5,727 nt of DNA from an uncultured Anaerolineae bacterium (GTDB taxonomy: Bacteria; Chloroflexota; Anaerolineae; B4-G1; DUEL01). The DNA lies in NCBI GenBank assembly GCA_937942115.1, contig CALDFY010000093.1:1-5727 (forward strand). The letters are read 5' to 3'. Below the pieces are notes generated by a model, which was given only the letters and a program-made list of their open reading frames with translations, was not told the origin of the DNA and did not search any database. Of this stretch, positions 1 through 5,663 are shown piece by piece. Position 1 is the stretch's first letter. Each line of letters starts with the position of its first letter. Position numbers and translations under genes: made by a program.

Positions 1-2238
1 TTGCCCCTTTTTGCCGCTTTGCCCGCGCTGACCAACCCCATTGAAGAGCACGCGGTGGACGCGGCGCTCTTCCACGTCTACCGCGCCGTGGTCTTCGCCG
101 CTGCGCAGGCCGACGGCCAGATGTACCCGCGCTGGGTCCCCGGTATCAACGGCGGCCTGGGCGGGCCCCTCTTCGTATTTTATTCGCCGCTCATCTATTT
201 CCTGATGACGGTCTTCCACACCGTCGGCATTCCCTTTGCCCTCACCTGGCGGCTGGTGGTCGCGCTGGCGTTTGTGGTCGCGTCGGCGGGGGCTTTCGGC
301 CTGGGGCTGACCCTCTTCCGCCGGGCCGATGTGGCCCTGGCCGGCGCGGCACTCTATACTTACTCCCCCTACCTTCTGCGCGAACTGTTTGAGCGCGGCT
401 CGCCGCAGGGTGTGGCTATCGTCCTCTATCCCTGGTTGCTGTGGGCGCTCATCGCGTTAGCAGAGCGGCCATCGGGGCTGCGGCTGGCCCTGGCCTCTGC
501 TGCCTGGGCGGCCCTCATCCTCACCCATAACGCCGGCGCGCTCCTGGCCCTGCCCGTCCTGGCTCTCTGGTGGCTCTTCCTGACCCTGCGCGCCGGCCGG
601 GTCGGCTTCGGGCTGACCGCATTGGCCCTGGCCGTCGGGCTTCTGCTGGCGGCGTTCTTCCTGCTCCCCTTTATGGCCGAACGGTCGGCTGTCCAACTGG
701 AAAACGCGGCCGACCGCTCGTGGGCCTCGCCGACAACGGGGGTGATGCGCCTCTCCGAGTTCTTCGCCTGGCCTCTGGTCTTTGACGCCGGTCTGGTCAA
801 TAACGACACCGGACAGACGCTGGGGCCGCTCCCGGCGTTTCTCATCCCCCTGGCACTGGTGGCGGCGCCGCTGCTGGCCCGGCGCGGACGGCGGGCCGAA
901 GCGGCCCTGGCCGGAGGGTTGGCCCTCTGGGGGGCCGTCGCCCTCTGGATGCAGACGGTCTCCGCCACCCCCGTCTGGGCAGCGATCACGCCGCTGGGCG
1001 TGATGCAGTATCTGAACTTCCGCTGGCGGCTCCTGGCCTCTATGGGCCTGGTGACAGCGCTGGGAGTCGGGCTCTTGCTCTTGATCATCTCCCGCCGCTG
1101 GATCGGCCTCCTGGCCGCGCTGACCGCCGTCCTGGGCGTGGGGATCGCGCTTCCTTCTCTCTACCCGTCACTCCTGACCCACCACGCCGATGTCCCCCGG
1201 TCTCCCACGACCGAAGATGTGCTGGAGTTTTCCCTGCGCACGGGGTTTCCAGACCTGAGTTACTTCCGGGAACTCCTCCCCCGCTGGCGGACCGTCCCTT
1301 TCACCCAGGACGAGGCGGAGCGCATTGCCGCCTCGCCCGTCTCCAACCTCCCTGAAGGGGGACGGGTGCTCCGCTGGGAGCGGCGGACGGGGTACCTGAA
1401 GGCGGAACTGGAGACGCCGACGGCCTTTCAGGGCGCGTTCCACGCCCTCTACTTCCCCGGCTGGGCCGGGTACCTGGACGGTGAACGACGGCCCCTGCAG
1501 CCTGCCGAAGGGAGCGGCTATATTTTGATGGACGTCCCCGCCGGACGGCACACCGTCCTCCTGAAATACGAAGGCACCACGGCCCAGCGGGTGGGGGATT
1601 GGGTGAGCGGGATGACGGCGGTAGCCCTGCTGGTCCTGGCCCTGTTGTGGCGGAATCCCGCACAATATCAATCTTGTGTTACGTATGTAACTCCCCGCTG
1701 GTGGGTCGCCGGATTGCTGGTCGGGCTGGCGGCATTGAAAACGTTCTGGCTGGACCCCCATACCACCTTCCTGCGCCACAACTCCACCTGTGAATCCATT
1801 CACGGCGCGCAGGCCCAGGTGGACGTCTGGTTCGGGGAGACCCTGCACCTCTGCGGGTACGCCGTCTCCGCCGACCGCGCCGCGCCGGGCCAGGAGGTCT
1901 CCGCCACCTTCTGGTGGGAAATTCCCCAACGGGTAGAGCGCGGGGCCAACAGTTTCGTCCACCTGATCGGGCCGACGGTCAACCCGGCCACCGGCACCCC
2001 CCTTTGGGGACAGGAAGACAAGCAGATGGGCATCAACTGGTGGCGGCCGGGCGGCCTCTACCGGGATACGTACACCTTCCGGGTCGCACCCGACGCCCCG
2101 CCCGGGGAGTACCGGCTGGAGGTGGGGTGGTGGGACCCCGAGACCCAACAACGCTACCCGCCGCGCATCCTGCGGGGAGAAGGGGTCGCCCTTTCCGAAT
2201 GGAACTCCCTGCTGGTCGGCACGGTCACCGTCCCATGA
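1..2238 (+). CDS. Polytopic membrane protein, GT-C glycosyltransferase-like (6-pyruvoyl-tetrahydropterin-synthase-related/YfhO-like type), 5' end missing
   Basis: The reading frame is open from base 1, so the real start probably lies upstream; the TTG at base 1 is more likely an internal Leu codon. Residues 1-11 look like the end of a hydrophobic segment, followed by D20..LFHVYR (20-28) and YPRW (42-45), a motif order typical of large GT-C-like membrane proteins. About nine hydrophobic spans lie between residues 55 and 385. An extracytoplasmic beta-rich segment follows, with YFPGW (484-488), DG (493-494) and VPAG..TVLLKYEG (512-525), as in the YfhO-like C-terminal region. Two more spans come at about 537-550 and 567-583. 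The last 150 residues form a beta-sandwich module (LHLCGY, 615-620; APPGEYRLEVGWWDP, 699-713). The family is thought to transfer sugars from lipid carriers at the outer membrane face, but donor and acceptor cannot be told here. The family is fairly certain, the reaction is not. Its stop overlaps the next start. Confidence 0.8.
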   Translation: MPLFAALPALTNPIEEHAVDAALFHVYRAVVFAAAQADGQMYPRWVPGINGGLGGPLFVFYSPLIYFLMTVFHTVGIPFALTWRLVVALAFVVASAGAFGLGLTLFRRADVALAGAALYTYSPYLLRELFERGSPQGVAIVLYPWLLWALIALAERPSGLRLALASAAWAALILTHNAGALLALPVLALWWLFLTLRAGRVGFGLTALALAVGLLLAAFFLLPFMAERSAVQLENAADRSWASPTTGVMRLSEFFAWPLVFDAGLVNNDTGQTLGPLPAFLIPLALVAAPLLARRGRRAEAALAGGLALWGAVALWMQTVSATPVWAAITPLGVMQYLNFRWRLLASMGLVTALGVGLLLLIISRRWIGLLAALTAVLGVGIALPSLYPSLLTHHADVPRSPTTEDVLEFSLRTGFPDLSYFRELLPRWRTVPFTQDEAERIAASPVSNLPEGGRVLRWERRTGYLKAELETPTAFQGAFHALYFPGWAGYLDGERRPLQPAEGSGYILMDVPAGRHTVLLKYEGTTAQRVGDWVSGMTAVALLVLALLWRNPAQYQSCVTYVTPRWWVAGLLVGLAALKTFWLDPHTTFLRHNSTCESIHGAQAQVDVWFGETLHLCGYAVSADRAAPGQEVSATFWWEIPQRVERGANSFVHLIGPTVNPATGTPLWGQEDKQMGINWWRPGGLYRDTYTFRVAPDAPPGEYRLEVGWWDPETQQRYPPRILRGEGVALSEWNSLLVGTVTVP
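2235..2238 (+). promoter_or_regulatory. ATGA stop/start overlap (translational coupling)
   Basis: The stop TGA of the upstream membrane protein (2236-2238) overlaps the ATG of the next gene (2235-2237). No purine-rich Shine-Dalgarno is visible just before this ATG, so the second gene is probably translated by ribosomes that have finished the first. This overlap is the main reason for choosing 2235 as the start. Confidence 0.7.
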
Positions 2239-4478
2239 ACCCACCCCGCCTCCCGTTTCACGTTTTACTTTTCACGTTTCTGGCTTTACTCTACACCCTC
2301 ACCGTCCCCCTCTTTGAGGGGAACGATGAGTCCTGGCACTATGCCTACGTCCGGTACATCGCCGAGAACGGGGCATTGCCCCGCCAGCCGCCGGACCGGT
2401 ATCCGCATTGGGCCCGGCAGGAGGCCAGCCAGCCGCCCCTCTACTACCTGCTGGCGGCCGCGCTGACCCGCCCGGTGCCGCAGGACGACCTGCCCGCGCT
2501 CTACGGGCGGGAGAACCCATTCCCGGCCGTCCTGCCGGTCGGATACCGGGATAATCAGAACCACTACATCCACACCGACGCGGAGCGGTTCCCCTACCGG
2601 GGTGCGGCGCTGGCGATTCGCCTGGCCCGCCTGCTCTCCATCCTTTTCGGCGCCGGAACAGTCTGGGGGACGTACCGGCTGGCGCGGAAGTTATTCCCGG
2701 AGGAGGAGTGGGTGGCAGCAGGGGCAGCGATGACCGTTGCCCTGATTCCGGGCTTTCTCTTCACCTCCGGCCTGGTCAACAACGACGCGCTGGCGGCCTG
2801 TATCGCCACCTGGGCGCTGGGGGTGTTGCCTCACCCCACCCCCGCCGCCTTTGGCGGCATCCCCTCCCCTCTCCTGACCGAAGGTCAGAAGAGGGGAGGG
2901 GGCAGGTGGAGGGGTAAGGCGGGCCTCCTCCTGGGCGCGGCCGCGCTGACCAAACTGAGCGGCCTGCTCCTCTGGCCCTTCGCCGCCCTGGCGCTGGCCT
3001 GGGAGGCCGGCCGCCGCCGGGATGTCCGTTTCCTCCTTCGGACCGGCCTGGTCGTGTTTGGGGCCGCGCTGGCCCTCTGCGGCTGGTGGTACGGGCGCAA
3101 CTGGTATCTCTACGGCGACCCCACCGGCCTGGCGGCCATGCTTCCGCTGGTGGGCCGCCGCGAGCCGGGTTTCGGCCTGGCGGACTTCTTCCGGACCGAG
3201 GCCGGGCTGGTCTGGACCTCCTACTGGGCCGTCTTCGGCTGGTACAACCTGGCCGCGCCGGCGTGGGTCTATCGGGTCTACGGCCTGCTGACGGCCCTCG
3301 GGCTGGCCGGACTGGTCCTCTTCGGGGCGCGCGCGGTGCGCCGCAAGGACCGGGGCGCGCTGGGTCGGGTGGGGTATCTGGCTCTCTGGGCGCTGATTGT
3401 CGCGGTGGGGCTGATACGCTGGACGCTGACCACCGGGGGCTCCCAGGGGCGGCTGCTCTATCCGGCCGTCGGCGCTCACGCTGTCCTGCTGGCCCTGGGC
3501 TGGGCGCAACTGGTCCCTGCGCGGGCGCGCCGGTGGTTCTTCCCGGTCCTGGGGGGCGTCCTGCTGGCGCTGGCCCTCTGGATGCCCTTCGGCGTCATCC
3601 GGCCCGCCTATGCCCGCCCCGCGCCGCTGACGACGGTGGCGGATTTGGAGAGACGCATCTCTCATCGGACGGACATCCGCTTCGGCGAACACATCACGCT
3701 GCTGGGCTATCGGGTAGAGGCGGAGGAGGTCCGTCCGGGCCAGACTGTCCCGGTCACCCTCTGCTGGCGGGCCGACGGTCCGGTCGGGGCCGACTACTTC
3801 GTCTCCCTCTCCCTGCTGACGGCGGAGGGGCTGACGGCGGGGCAGAAGGTCACCCACCCCGGCCTGGGGACGTTTCCGACCTCCCTCTGGCCGCCGGGTG
3901 GGGCCTTCTGCGACCGCTACCCCCTGCCCGTGCGGGAGACCGTCCCGACGACGACGCTGAGCACCCTGGCAGTGGGCCTGACGACTTTTACGGAACGGCT
4001 GCCGGTGTATAATAATAAAGACGGGCGGCTGGGGGATACGTTCCACTTCCCGGGCCCACGGATCACTGTTCCGGATTCCGGGCCAGTGCTGGACTACCGC
4101 TGGGGGCACGAGGTGGCGCTGGTCGGCTACCGGCTGGAGCGGGCGGTCCTGATGCCGGGAGAGGAACTGGACCTGACCCTCTACTGGCGGGCGCTGGGTC
4201 CCTTCGGCGGCCCCCGCTCAGCGACGGTACAGGTCCTGCAGGGGGATTTCAAAATCGCCCAGACCGACCTCCCGCTGAACCTGGGGCCGGGGGAGGTCTG
4301 GGCGGACCACCGGCGGATGCCTCTGGCGGCGGATGCCCCGCCGGGGGTATACGAACTCAAAGTGGCCGTCTACGACCCGACGGGGGGCGGCGCCCTGCCC
4401 GTCTACGAACACGGGCGGGCCCTCCCCGTCGGCGGCCTGCTCCCGCTGTGGGAGGTGAGGGTGGATGGTGGACGATAG
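2235..4478 (+). CDS. Polytopic membrane protein, DUF2142/GT-C glycosyltransferase-like, with two C-terminal beta-sandwich modules
   Basis: The product is 747 residues. The first span (about 8-24) is followed by NDESWHYAYVRYI (30-42) and QEASQPPLYYLLAA (62-75). This acidic-His patch plus QPPLYY motif is typical of DUF2142 and related lipid-linked-sugar glycosyltransferases, whose first outer loop carries the catalytic acid; E28, D31 and E32 are the candidates here. GLVNND (179-184) and LTKLSGLL (238-245) also fit the family. About ten spans run to residue 455. Two tandem extracytoplasmic modules follow at about 478-610 and 620-743. Each has a GY..........PG......TL.WRA.GP pattern (491-516 and 631-656), and the second has DAPPGVYELKVAVYDP (700-715). 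The likely role is transfer of sugar to an envelope glycan or protein; the substrate is unknown. Two features are odd: residues 8-21 come from a heptamer repeat, and residues 199-229 come from an inserted palindromic element. Some DUF2142 proteins lack demonstrated activity, so the reaction is inferred. Confidence 0.82.
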   Translation: MNPPRLPFHVLLFTFLALLYTLTVPLFEGNDESWHYAYVRYIAENGALPRQPPDRYPHWARQEASQPPLYYLLAAALTRPVPQDDLPALYGRENPFPAVLPVGYRDNQNHYIHTDAERFPYRGAALAIRLARLLSILFGAGTVWGTYRLARKLFPEEEWVAAGAAMTVALIPGFLFTSGLVNNDALAACIATWALGVLPHPTPAAFGGIPSPLLTEGQKRGGGRWRGKAGLLLGAAALTKLSGLLLWPFAALALAWEAGRRRDVRFLLRTGLVVFGAALALCGWWYGRNWYLYGDPTGLAAMLPLVGRREPGFGLADFFRTEAGLVWTSYWAVFGWYNLAAPAWVYRVYGLLTALGLAGLVLFGARAVRRKDRGALGRVGYLALWALIVAVGLIRWTLTTGGSQGRLLYPAVGAHAVLLALGWAQLVPARARRWFFPVLGGVLLALALWMPFGVIRPAYARPAPLTTVADLERRISHRTDIRFGEHITLLGYRVEAEEVRPGQTVPVTLCWRADGPVGADYFVSLSLLTAEGLTAGQKVTHPGLGTFPTSLWPPGGAFCDRYPLPVRETVPTTTLSTLAVGLTTFTERLPVYNNKDGRLGDTFHFPGPRITVPDSGPVLDYRWGHEVALVGYRLERAVLMPGEELDLTLYWRALGPFGGPRSATVQVLQGDFKIAQTDLPLNLGPGEVWADHRRMPLAADAPPGVYELKVAVYDPTGGGALPVYEHGRALPVGGLLPLWEVRVDGGR
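2255..2300 (+). repeat. Heptanucleotide repeat array inside the start of the DUF2142-like gene
   Basis: Degenerate 7-bp units run one after another: GTTTCAC, GTTTTAC, TTTTCAC, GTTTCTG, GCTTTAC (2255-2289). In another phase they begin with YAC in five of six units, from CACGTTT at 2259 to CACCCTC at 2294. The patch is T-rich in an otherwise GC-rich gene. Read in frame it gives a 7-residue period, FHVLLFT (residues 8-14) then FLALLYT (15-21); the two 21-bp stretches match at about 15 of 21 positions. It therefore encodes most of the first membrane span. The array is decayed rather than perfect, so the exact ends are approximate. Confidence 0.7.
2829..2919. mobile_element. REP/MITE-like palindromic element inserted in frame in the DUF2142-like gene
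   Basis: This is a 91-bp imperfect palindrome centred on base 2881. The inner stem pairs 2861-2879 with 2883-2901, matching at 18 of 19 positions around a 3-base GAA loop. The outer arms CCTCACCCC (2829-2837) and GGGGTAAGG (2911-2919) pair with one mismatch. The left arm carries its own hairpin, GCCGCC-TTT-GGCGGC (2844-2858), perfect over six pairs. The left arm is almost all pyrimidine and the right arm almost all purine. There is no transposase, so any movement would have been in trans. Elements of this CCTCACCCC...CCCCTC...GAGGGG look are, from memory, dispersed in many bacterial genomes including Chloroflexota. It is read through in frame as residues 199-229, rich in Pro, Gly and Arg, between two membrane spans. 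No target-site duplication is clear. Confidence 0.75.
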
Positions 4479-4541
4479 ACGATAGACGACAGACGATGGG
4501 TCAGTGGTCAGTGGTCTGCCGTCAATGGTCAGAGGTCCGAG
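4472..4541 (+). repeat. Ten-unit heptanucleotide repeat array spanning the DUF2142-like stop codon and the gap before hrcA
   Basis: Seventy bases divide exactly into ten 7-bp units. The first four are ACGATAG, ACGATAG, ACGACAG, ACGATGG (4472-4499). The next six are GTCAGTG, GTCAGTG, GTCTGCC, GTCAATG, GTCAGAG, GTCCGAG (4500-4541). The 7-base rhythm may start earlier, with GTGGATG and GTGGACG at 4461-4474. The stop TAG of the upstream gene (4476-4478) is part of the first unit and the hrcA ATG follows the last unit directly. The array is the entire 63-bp intergenic gap; I see no terminator stem with a T-run, no CIRCE operator and no good promoter in it. Two different unit sequences are joined, suggesting two expansion events. 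Heptamer arrays of this sort are known from cyanobacteria and, from memory, occur in Chloroflexota. Confidence 0.85.
4531..4535 (+). promoter_or_regulatory. Probable hrcA ribosome binding site, lying inside the heptamer array
   Basis: AGAGG lies 6 bases before ATG 4542 and 9 before ATG 4545, both acceptable spacings. It straddles the units GTCAGAG and GTCCGAG, so the site is made by a unit variant (CAGAG instead of CAGTG). It does not decide between the two adjacent ATG codons; 4542 is taken as the start because the spacing is good there and it adds only one Met. Confidence 0.5.
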
Positions 4542-5654
4542 ATGATGGCCGAGGATTTAACTCCCCGACAGCAGATGATTCTGGAACTGGTGGTGCGGGA
4601 ATTCGTCCAGACGGGTGCGCCCGTCGCCTCCCGCACGCTGGTGGAGAAGTACGGGCTGGACGTGAGTCCGGCGACGGTGCGCAACGAGATGGCGCGCCTG
4701 GAGGAATTGGGGTACCTGACCCACCCGCATACCTCCGCCGGGCGCCAGCCCACCAACGAAGGATACCGCTACTTCGTGGAGCGGCTCCTCCGGGAGACGG
4801 AGTTGCCGCTGGCGGAGCGCCGGACCATCGCGCACCAATTCCAGCAGGTTCGGGACGACATAGAGGAATGGATGCCGCTGGCGGCGTCGGTGCTGGCGCG
4901 CACGGCCCGGGGCGCGGCCCTGGTCACCGCGCCGCAGGCTGCCCAGCCCCGCTACCGGCACATGCAACTCATCTCCACCCAGGGCCGCCTGGTCCTGCTG
5001 GTCCTCGTCCTCCAGGGCGGCATGGTCCGGCAGCAGATGCTCACCCTGCCCGAGCCGCTGCCGCAGGGGGTGCTCAGCGAGGCGGCAGACCGACTGAACC
5101 AACTCTGCGCTGGCCTCACCGCCGACGAGATTGAACCTCGCATCGGGAGCCTGCCGCTCCTGGAGGCGGACGTGGCCCGGCTGGTGGTGGGGATGATGCG
5201 GCGGGCCAGCGCGGTCGCCCCCGATGAGATTTACCACGACGGGCTGAGCGAACTCTTCCAGGAGCCGGAATTCCAGGAGGGCCCCCACGCCCAGGGGGTG
5301 CTGCGGGTCATTGAGGAGCGCAGTTTCCTGGAGGCGATTCTGGCCCACGCGCTGGGCTCCACCGTCGGCAGCGTGCGGGTGATGATCGGGGGCGAGGGCC
5401 GCTTTGACGAACTGCGCGCCTGCAGCCTCATCCTCAGCCGCTACGGCGTGGCCGGCCTGGCGACGGGCGCGCTGGGCGTGCTGGGCCCCACCCGCATGGG
5501 CTACGGGCGGGCCATCTCCGCCGTCCGCTTCGTCGCCGGCGTCCTCTCCGAACTGGTCTACGATGTCTTCGTCGTCCGCACCGAATCCGCTCTGCCCTAC
5601 CGCACGGAATACGAAGCACGCGATACGGAATCCGAAACACGCACCACGGAGTAG
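4542..5654 (+). CDS. hrcA: Heat-inducible transcription repressor HrcA
   Basis: HrcA is a cytoplasmic dimeric repressor that binds the CIRCE operator (TTAGCACTC-N9-GAGTGCTAA) upstream of chaperone genes; its folding depends on GroEL, so it is inactivated by heat stress. The product is 370 residues. The N-terminal winged helix-turn-helix is clear: VASRTLVEKYGLDVSPATVR (28-47), then RNEMARLEELGYL (47-59) and the wing HTSAGRQPTNEGYRYFV (63-79). The central and C-terminal GAF-like dimerisation region includes IGGEG (282-286), the SLILSRYG stretch (295-302) and GVLGPTRMGYGRAI (312-325), all HrcA signatures. Homologues commonly end near 340-350 residues, about where VYDVFVV (339-345) lies here. The tail from residue 354 is encoded by a heptamer repeat and is probably a non-conserved extension. 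The next gene starts 9 bases after the stop, fitting a heat-shock operon. No CIRCE is visible in this window. Confidence 0.96.
   Translation: MMAEDLTPRQQMILELVVREFVQTGAPVASRTLVEKYGLDVSPATVRNEMARLEELGYLTHPHTSAGRQPTNEGYRYFVERLLRETELPLAERRTIAHQFQQVRDDIEEWMPLAASVLARTARGAALVTAPQAAQPRYRHMQLISTQGRLVLLVLVLQGGMVRQQMLTLPEPLPQGVLSEAADRLNQLCAGLTADEIEPRIGSLPLLEADVARLVVGMMRRASAVAPDEIYHDGLSELFQEPEFQEGPHAQGVLRVIEERSFLEAILAHALGSTVGSVRVMIGGEGRFDELRACSLILSRYGVAGLATGALGVLGPTRMGYGRAISAVRFVAGVLSELVYDVFVVRTESALPYRTEYEARDTESETRTTE
5603..5651 (+). repeat. Seven-unit heptanucleotide repeat array encoding the HrcA C-terminal tail
   Basis: Seven degenerate units run end to end: CACGGAA, TACGAAG, CACGCGA, TACGGAA, TCCGAAA, CACGCAC, CACGGAG, roughly YACGRAR. 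The stop TAG begins at the next base (5652). In frame they give a 7-residue period: RTEYEAR (354-360), DTESETR (361-367), TTE (368-370), with T, E, E and R repeating at the same places. An earlier CACCGAA at 5579 resembles a unit but is out of phase with the array. Confidence 0.8.
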
Positions 5655-5658
5655 GAGG
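5653..5658 (+). promoter_or_regulatory. Strong Shine-Dalgarno for the gene after hrcA
   Basis: A perfect AGGAGG sits 5 bases before ATG 5664 and shares its first bases with the hrcA stop codon. It is the best ribosome binding site in the window and fixes the downstream start. Confidence 0.85.
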
Positions 5659-5663
5659 TCAGC

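Noticed and set aside
1790..1803. GTGAAT-CC-ATTCAC palindrome in the first gene
   Set aside because: It is short, inside conserved-looking coding sequence, and has no associated regulatory context; probably chance.
1914..2234. Possible in-frame N-terminal extension of the DUF2142-like protein
   Set aside because: Translation upstream of 2235 is Arg/Gly/Pro-rich and overlaps the conserved C-terminus of the upstream gene; the ATGA overlap start directly precedes the first membrane span.
1168..2244. Open frame of 358 codons on the minus strand over the end of the first membrane protein
   Set aside because: It has no motif or supported start, and the + strand frame carries YfhO-like and beta-sandwich motifs over the same bases.
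790..2777. Shared GLVNND peptide in both membrane proteins (residues 264-269 of the first, 179-184 of the second)
   Set aside because: The flanking residues and position relative to other motifs do not match, so it may be coincidence; in the second protein it is a usual family motif.
3086..4012. Open frame of 308 codons on the + strand in another frame of the DUF2142-like gene
   Set aside because: The product is Gly/Arg/Pro/Ala-rich with no membrane spans, while the chosen frame has coherent topology and motifs.
2691..4109. Open frame of 472 codons on the minus strand opposite the DUF2142-like gene
   Set aside because: Its translation is Pro/Arg/Gln-rich with no recognisable motif or membrane span and it crosses the palindromic element; it is a GC-content shadow.
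4490..4518. CAGAC/GTCTG inverted repeat in the hrcA leader as a terminator or operator
   Set aside because: It has only five pairs with a 19-base loop, no T-run, and no resemblance to CIRCE; it is expected by chance within repeat units.
4472..4541. CRISPR array or origin iterons
   Set aside because: The units are 7 bp without spacers, far too short for CRISPR repeats, and there is no replication initiator gene or AT-rich unwinding region nearby.
4448..5134. Open frame of 228 codons on the + strand running through the heptamer array into hrcA in another frame
   Set aside because: Heptamers can leave several frames open; the hrcA part is low-complexity Gly/Ala/Pro/Arg and conflicts with the clear HrcA winged helix.
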